From: Adenanthera pavonina
Lineage: Eukaryota > Streptophyta > Magnoliopsida > Fabales > Fabaceae
NCBI GenBank assembly: GCA_026686845.1
Contig: JAIVEN010000006.1
Coordinates: 33,898,501 to 33,962,500 of the forward strand
Direction of reading: 5' to 3'
DNA length: 64,000 nucleotides
Shown: piece by piece, positions 56,860 through 64,000 of the stretch
Layout of the letters: every line of letters starts with the position of its first letter
How positions within the stretch are numbered: the first letter of the stretch is position 1
Notes under the pieces: model-generated
What the model saw: the letters and a program-made list of their open reading frames with translations, nothing else
Told to the model about the DNA's origin: nothing
The model's database searches: none
Program-made: the position numbers and the translations under genes

Positions 56860-57365
56860 CAGGGTGATAGTCAACCTAATACCCGGTATCGGGCTAGCCC
56901 GACATAAGAGACCAGAGTTGACCCGGTCTTAAAAAGCATTTAAAAATAAAAAATAAATTAATTTTATTTATTAACAAAAAATGTAATTATATTCATCCAA
57001 AATCTATTTTCTTAAAAAATAATATTATAATGAAATGTAACATTTGTTAAAATTATAAATATTTAATAATAATACATTATTTTTACACCATATTAAGAAA
57101 TCAATTTAAAATTTTAAATAAAATTAAAAGACTAAATTCTTAAAAATATTCACAATAATGATATAATCAATTTATTTTATATGTTGATCAAGAAAAATAT
57201 CATATAAATTTTTTTAAAAAAATATAAAATTATATATATACCGGGATCGAGCAAAACTGAGTTTGTCTTCAACCCGATGCCTAACCCAAACTGGTCTACG
57301 AGACCAACTTGATATGCCGGGTACAATTGAGCCAACCGGGTCACCAAACTGGTTGAACACCCCTA
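56860..57365. mobile_element. hAT-like non-autonomous element with TAGGGGTG-type ends
   Basis: The left end CAGGGTGATAGTCAACC and the right end GGTTGAACACCCCTA (57351-57365) are inverted repeats of the TAGGGGTGTTCAACC type known from plant hAT MITEs. Subterminal zones are rich in ACCCGG/CCGGG words; the middle is AT-rich. No perfect 8-bp duplication was seen. Confidence 0.5.
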
Positions 57366-58488
57366 CATTTTGAGATCAAAATAACAAATTTATTGCAAAA
57401 TAGAATTTTTTACTGCTTATTTTTTTAATTTTACTACTCAGTCATCCAATTTTTACAACTTTTTATTAGGTAAAAGTTTTTCTTTGCTATTAATTCCCTA
57501 ATTCCCTCCATTGGTTCTTAATTGTGATTCCCCCTTACAGCAATAAGATTTCTATCTAATGCTAATTTAGTGCTAATTTAATTTGACTAACCTATGAGCA
57601 CAAATGTTAGCCTTGATGTACATAGAACAAAAAGAAATATTCCAGTCTCCATTAATAGGTGACCTAACATGATGAAGAATATCCTAATAAGGTTGGTCAA
57701 TGGTATCATGCCAAGTGATTAGATTATTCACTTTTGTACAGTTTGTGTGTTAGAAATATTTTAAATTATGTGGCTTGATAATTTGGTAGATTAAGGATAA
57801 GGTATTTGATAAATTTTCCTAATTAAATAGATTGTGGAATATCTACAAATTATTTATATTTAAATTAATAATATAATTAAATCTAATTAATCCATTTATT
57901 TAATACTTGATGGACGTACTAAATTAAAGCTAATTTATTATAAATTGGTCATCTCTCTCCCCACTAAGAGCATGTTCTCCATCAAATAGTGTGACCTAAA
58001 ATTGAGAATTATGGTTAAATGAGAGAAACTAATTTTGAGATAAAAACAGTATAGTTGGAGGTTGTCTGTTTATACCTTCCACTTTAAGTATGCATAATTA
58101 TATTTACATTGCATACACCAGAATTTTCTCCGGGTTTTTTTCCGAGTTAAGTTCAAGACCATGTATAATTCCCATAACTCTTGATAGAGCTGAAGGGCAC
58201 ATTCCACAGTTTGCATTAAACCATGTAGGTTGAGATACCTTGTGTTGCTTTATCACAAACTAACAATATCATGCTGAAACCATGCAAGAATTATTTTTAA
58301 AATTTTTAATATTACACGTGTCATGTGTCACATATATGATAAATCTCATAAATTAATTATTAAAGCTGTGCCATCAGACGAAACCTTTTACAAAATATAA
58401 TGTACCAAATGGGTGTTTATTGTCAACTACACAGCCATCAAGCCCTTCATGCAACAAGTATACAATGCACAGCAAACATCATTGTTAT
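57366..58488. other. intergenic DNA, no supported feature
   Basis: AT-rich unique-looking sequence without frames, terminal repeats or RNA genes that I could recognise. Confidence 0.4.
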
Positions 58489-58815
58489 CAGAATTGGACC
58501 GGACCAGTTAATTCAACCAATTTATTCCAGAACCAGTGTCTAGTCCGATCCGAACAAAGTCAATAACCAATACTATTTAAAATTGGTGAGAAACCAGTAG
58601 AACCGGCCACCAACCAATAAGAACTAGTAGAATCAGCAGTTTAGTCGATTCAAACTGTTCAGACAATTTGAGGTAAAAAAATAGAGGAAGAAAAAAAAGA
58701 AGAGAAAGAGGATGGAGGAGGAGCAGATAGAAAAGAAATGGAAGAAGAAGAAGAAAAAGAAATACAGAAAGAAGATGGAAGAAGATTAGAAAAAAAAGAG
58801 AAGAGAAATATCAAA
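58489..58815. repeat. CCGG/GGTT-rich element remnant and polypurine tract
   Basis: 58489-58660 has many ACCGGACCAGTT, AACCAGT and CCGATCCG words typical of one arm of a hAT-like MITE. 58675-58815 is an almost pure A/G tract with GAAGAAGAAGAA runs. Confidence 0.45.
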
Positions 58816-59175
58816 ATAAAAATGAAAATGAACAAAATAAAACCATATTAGGACTTAAAGTAGAGGCTTCTTCTTGATCTGGCTGGAGCAAGCTTCAGCA
58901 AATCCAAGTAGCCTCGTTGGCGTCAAGGAGCGAAGGGTTATCTCGTCTGGCTTGGTACAGGCTAAAAAAAATCAAGGCTACGGAGATATGTTTGGTAGTG
59001 ACTAAACGGTGCCTTTTCAATTTTCATCATAAGCGTTTTGAAATTTGGAAATAAAAAAGCTCATGTTTTTCCAAGCTAGCCAATTAATGCACATGAGCTG
59101 TAATTTCAATTTTCAAGTTTAATGGTTACGTTTTTTCCCCTTAAATTATAATATTACCTCTTCTATTATTATTCA

Positions 59176-59441
59176 CTCTCTCCGGTCCTATATATAAGAC
59201 ATTTTATCCTGATCCTAAATTTAAGACCTTTACAATATATGAGATAGTATTTATTATACATTTCCAAAAAAATGTCCATATTTAATATATTCAAAGAGAA
59301 AGAGAGAGAGAGAATAAATAAAGGTAGTTTTGAAAAAATATTGAAATTTTTGTAGAAATCGAGATAATTAATTAATTTTAATTCTAATTCTTAATCTTCA
59401 TGATTCGGTTAAAAATGTATTATATTAAGGATCAGATGGAG
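59176..59441. mobile_element. Stowaway-like MITE, copy 1 (inverted relative to copies 2 and 3)
   Basis: It starts CTCTCTCCGGTCCTATATAT and ends GGATCAGATGGAG followed by TA. The interior (CTACCTTTATTTATT and CGAATCA motifs on the opposite strand) matches the two elements at 59997 and 60777 in reverse. Confidence 0.7.
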
Positions 59442-59996
59442 TACTTGAAATTTTTATTTGATTTTGTCATTATTACTTTATTTGATAAAATTGTATTTGA
59501 ATAATTTACTAAAATAACTGATGTAATAGTTTTGTGAATATATTTATTTCTAATTTATTCTATTTTATACTTATTATTTTTAATTATATAGTTTTATTTC
59601 ATTTTATTAACACATTATAAACTTTAATTACCAAAAAAATTAGCAACCTTCCAAGATGAGTAGCTTTGTTTATTTTTTATATATGTTACTCAAAATATAT
59701 TAGTTTAATTACTATCAATCCAATTTCGATTAGGCCCAAATAAATTATTAAATCTTAAACTAATATTTTTTTTAATTTAATGTCCAATCTAATTATAATA
59801 ACATTCATGGATAGGGTCACCCAACCTGAGAGGTGGGATCCACTATCCATCCTATGTGGCTTTTTGTTGCCTAGCACCATACTGTGCACTGGTTGTGAGC
59901 AGACATATATAGGATCCGAATTAAATCCAAACAGATTAACTGATAAGAATTCAATTAAAAAGAAAAGAAAATAGAATTATCCTACAAAATCTAATA

Positions 59997-60257
59997 CTCC
60001 CTCTTATCCTTAATATAAGACCCTTTTAACCGAATCACACGGATTAAGAATTGGAATTAAAACTAACTAACTACCTCGATTTCTCTAAAAATCTCAACAT
60101 TTTTTTAAAACTACCCTTATTTAATATCTCTTTCTTTCTTTTTGGATACATTAAATAGGAGCATTTTTCTAAAAATATATAATAAATACTATATCATATA
60201 TTGTAAAGGGTCTTATATTTAGAAATAGGACAAAATGTCCTATAGGACCGGAGGTAG
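59997..60257. mobile_element. Stowaway-like MITE, copy 2 (261 bp)
   Basis: TA flanks CTCCCTCTTATCCTTAATAT at the left and ATAGGACCGGAGGTAG at the right (terminal inverted repeats of the CTCCCTCCGGTCC type). The interior contains AACCGAATCACACGGATTAA and CTACCCTTATTTAATATCTC. Confidence 0.85.
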
Positions 60258-60299
60258 TATTGTAGATGAGGAGTGAGACTCATGTAGGGCGGGCATTGT

Positions 60300-60319
60300 A
60301 CCACGTTGAACAACGTGGT
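60300..60319. other. perfect 9-bp palindromic hairpin
   Basis: ACCACGTTGAACAACGTGGT: two 9-base arms around AA, in a locally GC-richer stretch (60270-60420) between MITE copies 2 and 3. Its role is unknown. Confidence 0.8.
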
Positions 60320-60700
60320 CACTAGTTGCAGCCACTTCTGCCCGAACCATGTTGGGGGTGGTTCCCAATGTGGTGCGAAATGAGCCAGTAGATGATACTT
60401 GCCTTCTCCACGATATTGTGATAAATATAAAAAAAAAATAGAGAAGAAGAAAACAGAATGATAAAAACAAATCCAATTTAAAAAATGATAAGCGAGACTC
60501 ATGTAGATGATACCTCGTGTCTTGTCTTTTCCGGTTTACCCTTCTCCACGATATCCTCTCCTAAATGAAAGATTTATTGGCGTGCAACTGCGTCCTTCTT
60601 TGGTCTGTTTGTCCTGTTTGGTGTTACTATCTGCCGTTCACTATTTCTGATACCCCAGACTTGTTCTGATTATCAAAAATTTCAGAAGGCAAAGAGTTAT

Positions 60701-60704
60701 GTGC

Positions 60705-60740
<36 letters not shown>

Positions 60741-60742
60741 TT
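60701..60742. repeat. compound (AT)n(GT)n microsatellite
   Basis: About ten AT repeats followed by about ten GT repeats. Confidence 0.95.
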
Positions 60743-60776
60743 TAGTGTTTGGGCCCCCAGATTTTGTTAGTTATTA

Positions 60777-61050
60777 CTATCTCTGATCCTTAATATAAAA
60801 TTCTTTTAACCGAATCACGCGAATGAAGAATTGGAATTAAAATTAATTAACTATCTTGATTTCTTCAAAAATTTTAATATTTTTTTAAAATTACCCTTAT
60901 TTAATCTCTCTTTTTTTCTTTTTGGATACATTAAATATGAATAATTTTTTAAAAATGTATAATAAATACTACCTCATATATTATAAAAAATTTTATATTT
61001 AAGATTAAAATAAAATATTTTATATATAATATATATAGGACCGGAGGAAA
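60777..61050. mobile_element. Stowaway-like MITE, copy 3 (274 bp)
   Basis: TA precedes CTATCTCTGATCCTTAATAT and follows ATAGGACCGGAGGAAA. The interior matches copy 2 closely (AACCGAATCACGCGAATGAA, ACCCTTATTTAATCTCTC), in the same orientation, 780 bp away. Confidence 0.82.
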
Positions 61051-63095
61051 TATTTATGAGACATAACCCAGTCCCAAAATCCCAATGCAAATGCAAATGT
61101 CCCAATGCCATCCTTTGAGTGCCGCAGCGTAAACCCGCAAGCCCACAAGTTTTGAGTATGATGACGCGAGCAAGCAAGGTTTGCTTTGGTTTTCCAACCT
61201 CAACTCACAAAACAGAACAAGAAGAGGTTTTGGGCATGTTTGTTTCTGGTTTTAAAAATATTTTTTTATTTTTAAAAATAAAAAAATAAAAAAATTTGTT
61301 TAGTAAATTTATTTTTTAAAAACTGTTGTGAGAAATAAAAAAATAAAAAAACAAAAAACTCAGAACAATTTTAAGGTGTTTTGTAGTTTTTGTTTTATAT
61401 ATAAAAAAAAAAATGAAAAACATTCACCTCATTAATGATAAAGTTATAAATTTTGAATAACTCATCTATCACTCACTAGTTATGATTTTGAGAATAATCA
61501 TTTAAACAAATTTTTTTATTTTCTTATTTTCAAAATTTATTTTTAAAAATAGTTTTAAGAACAATAAAATAAAAAATACTGTCAAATATGTTATTGGTTT
61601 TCCACTAATCAGACAGGGCGCAATTTGCAGTGGGGACCACGCAGCTCCAAGAAAAATCCATTCTCGCCAAGTTAGCCATCACCAAGTGTATGATTTTAAA
61701 GTAGTGGGTTTTTCTGTTGTTTTTTTTTTTTTAAAGAAGTAGTACCCATTTAGTTTATTCTTTTATAAAAATTTTTTTAGAATAATTATAGTTTATAAAA
61801 ATAAATTTTATATAAAAGTAAAAAAAACTTATTATAAATTTATTTGAATAAAAAAAAAAAATGATAGTTATAAATCAGGTTTAGTTTACAAAAATACAAA
61901 CTAAACCGACACATAGGGTTTGGTGGATATTTTGAATCTTTTTGGAAGAATAGATTTTTAAAAGAGAACTTTGTTTTAAAAAAAAATTAAGTATAAATCT
62001 TGAAAAGAGAAAGTGGGTGGATTTCATTTTATTTTCTTATATTTAAGGGCACAGTTGACATTTATTATTAGTTAGTTGTTATTTTCAACATATTGTCTTT
62101 TTATCTCAAAATTTACTCATGATCATCTCAAAATAGAACTAAATTTTCGTGAATTGACTCATTCAACCCACGGAAATAACAAGGTTATGGTTTTTCGTTT
62201 TTTGGACCAAGGTTAAGGTTAACAAAATGTCAACCAATTTAAAAATACACAATATTTAACATATGAATAGCAGGCTCATATTTTGACAATTCTACTTGGA
62301 GACTTGTTTGAACGCCATGAATGACAAGTGTTGACCATATGAGTTTGGCTTGGGATGAAGAGGGAAGAAGTAGATCGACTTGTTTTGATGTAGATAGTTA
62401 GTTGTGTTTGTTTTATTTGTTTGTTTGCAGTCATCAAATTGAAAAAAAAAAAAAAGACTCATTTAACCCAAAGTCATAGAAATAAATAACAAGGTTTTTT
62501 TTTTTTACCAACAAGGTTAAGGTTGCTAACCAATTTAAAAATACACAATATTTAACATAGCTTATTAATATTACTAGATGAATCAAGTTAGATGTTTTTT
62601 CATAATTATTTAGTATTGGGAACTATCAGATCAGATTAGAATAGGTCCAAATGAGATTAGCTCTTTTAATATAATTTTCCATCCCCAAATTTCGAACCTA
62701 CAACCATATTCAAGGAATGTCATTAATTAAGTCCCCTATTGATAGTTGTAATTAAAGTTGTTTAGATGTCACGGAAAGAGATGTATTGAACATGACTTCG
62801 GCTTCAAATGAAGAGGGAAGAAATAGAGGTCTCACCTTTTTGAAAATTTAATGAAAAAATGAATAATATATGAAACATTTTTCATTATTCAAAAGTTAAA
62901 TTTATTCCTAATTCAGTGAAGTGGCTCTCAAATATATAAATTCACCCTAGCTAAGCCACCCGAAACCATTACTTTTTAACCATCCAAATAAGCCCTAAAA
63001 TTTATTGGCCTCCTCAGAATCTTAATACGGCTATAATTAAAATCTAGAACTTCACCAAAAAAAATTTAGAACTAATCACATGTGCATAAAAGCAG
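61051..63095. other. intergenic DNA up to the reductase pseudogene
   Basis: 61230-61600 is T/A-rich and may be a decayed element starting TTGGGCATGTTTGTTTCTGG. From 61840 to 63095 the sequence would correspond to intron 2 and earlier exons if the pseudogene were complete, but no exon 1 or 2 of the reductase could be found. A direct repeat is annotated separately. Confidence 0.45.
62156..62559. repeat. direct repeat of about 105 bp, two copies 300 bp apart
   Basis: Copy 1 (62156-62263) and copy 2 (62456-62559) both begin GACTCATT(C/T)AACCCA and end in the same 30-odd bases starting AACCAATTTAAAAATACACA. Internal differences are small indels in T runs. Confidence 0.8.
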
Positions 63096-64000
63096 TACAA
63101 GAAAATGATTGAAGCAGCAATGGCTGGGACAAGAAGCATTGCCATGTCCTGTATAAGAGCAGACACTGTAAAGAAACTAATCTACACTGCCTCTATGACT
63201 TCTGCTTCTCCACTTAAAGAAGATGGAAATGGCTTCAAGGATTTCATGGATGAAACTTGATGGACTCCTCTCACTGTCCCTCCATCCTATTTTATGTGTT
63301 GTTTTTTAGAATTTTAGTTGTTTCCTTTTATCTATTGTCTTAGAAAATTAATAAGGAATTAATTTTTTCCCAACTATAGTCTTAAACATTTAATAATATT
63401 TTGGAACAAGAAACTAACATATACTAAATGAGTAATAATAAAAGACAATTTAATAAAATTACAATATTTATTATGTTATTTATTATATTTTTAATTATTA
63501 TTCTAAAACTTTAAAAGGTAAATAAAATGAGATAGAGAGAGTATTCCAATATGATTTTTATAGGGTGAGTTTCCCAATATCATTGATGTCTGCAAATATT
63601 CTTATTTGCACTTTGTTCTTTGTGTCATATGTCATTATTACCTTCAGAGGCACTTTAGTGTTATTTGTGTCATGTCATTATCTACCAGCCATCATTTACT
63701 AGGAAGGGCATTTCAGTTTTTTTTATAATTTAAAAATAAAAAATATATATAGGTTTACATGATATACCAAACAAAATTGAAGTAATAGTCTTTCAATTAT
63801 ATTACATTAGATTAGATTACATTATATTCCTTTATATAGGTTGCAAGCAACCAAACATGAGCTAAGACATGGAACTTCTGATGATTGTGAAGGAATACAC
63901 ATACTCAAAGAACCTGACAGAGCAAGAACTGTTGAGCTATGGAAAGAAAAAGAAGGAAGGTGGATCAATGGAGGTAGTGACCATTCCTTGTGGACTAGTG
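63096..64000 (+). pseudogene. second DFR/ANR-like reductase, exons 3 and 4, broken; runs off the window
   Basis: The exon 3 equivalent starts at 63096 after an AG acceptor, at the same place as exon 3 of the intact gene (TAC AAG), and encodes KKMIEAAMAGTRSIAMSCIR and KKLIYTASMTSASPL. A TGA at 63258 replaces a codon just before WTPL, and a Stowaway MITE (63274-63541) splits the exon; the rest of the exon is faintly visible at about 63565-63590. Exon 4 starts near 63893 with EYTYSKNLTEQELLSY, so the catalytic YxxxK is kept, and continues EVVTIPCGLV to the right edge. Exons 1 and 2 were not found. It is a tandem-family paralogue 22 kb from the intact gene, now non-functional in this form. Confidence 0.82.
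63274..63541. mobile_element. Stowaway-like MITE inside exon 3 of the reductase pseudogene
   Basis: It starts CTGTCCCTCCATCCTATTTT and ends ATGAGATAGAGAGAG followed by TA; the ends are inverted repeats of the CTCCCTCC(A/G)TCC type. The left flank is CA rather than TA. The interior is AT-rich with no coding potential. It belongs to a different subfamily from the copies at 59-61 kb. Confidence 0.72.

Noticed and set aside
60194..60502. 102-codon minus-strand frame between MITE copies
   Set aside because: Part of it is MITE sequence and the rest has no recognised domain; the hairpin at 60300-60319 lies inside it.
1..64000. CRISPR array, bacterial operons, rRNA or tRNA genes
   Set aside because: All repeats found are plant-type tandem repeats or transposons; no tRNA-like cloverleaf or rRNA sequence was recognised by reading.

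Overview
The window is nuclear DNA from a flowering plant, most likely a eudicot. The evidence is GT-AG introns in every gene, an AT-rich intergenic background, plant gene families (CMP-sialic-acid-transporter-like carrier, gamma-tubulin, a dihydroflavonol/anthocyanidin-reductase-type SDR), plant Stowaway, hAT and Mutator-like miniature elements, a Ty1/copia element primed by initiator tRNA-Met, and a florendovirus-like endogenous pararetrovirus. All calls come from reading the sequence; no database search was run.

Three genes look intact, all on the + strand: a CMP-sialic acid transporter 1-like nucleotide-sugar transporter (2793-5882, 8 exons, 337 aa), gamma-tubulin (18897-24411, 11 exons, 472 aa) and an NADPH-dependent reductase of the DFR/ANR type (38366-41634, 5 exons, 342 aa). 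Broken genes are a second reductase copy cut by a stop codon and a MITE (63096 to the right edge), four degenerate exons of PRMT5 (about 49164-50060) and an orphan first exon (43123-43162) whose upstream region carries three AACGG (MSA-type) cores, suggesting the 5' end of a B-type cyclin.

Mobile DNA fills most of the rest. From about 9.1 to 16.9 kb lies a nearly full-length endogenous pararetrovirus with florendovirus layout: ORF1 = movement protein, coat, protease, RT, RNase H; ORF2 about 55 kDa; then promoter and polyadenylation signal. It carries five in-frame stops and an altered RT active site. From 30109 to 38187 is a complete but defective Ty1/copia element on the minus strand, with 434-bp LTRs, a perfect ACTTC target duplication, an initiator-Met PBS and an extra leader ORF; it ends 178 bp before the reductase start codon. 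From 45159 to 46699 is a large inverted repeat, arms about 0.7-0.8 kb around a 33-bp spacer, made of two outward-facing copies of an ORF tail plus TATA-type promoter, probably another pararetroviral relic. Around it are five 248-bp tandem repeats (43473-44700), an 84-bp Mutator-like MITE, a fold-back of LTR pieces, a 523-bp hAT-like element and copia scraps. The right part (51-63 kb) is mainly AT-rich intergenic DNA with an LTR-like remnant, hAT-like ends and four Stowaway MITEs.

The intact genes are unrelated housekeeping or metabolic loci with no operon-like link. The most unusual structures are the pararetroviral inverted repeat, the pararetrovirus with its deamination-like damage, the extra ORF in the copia leader, and the gene-fragment cluster at 43-50 kb.
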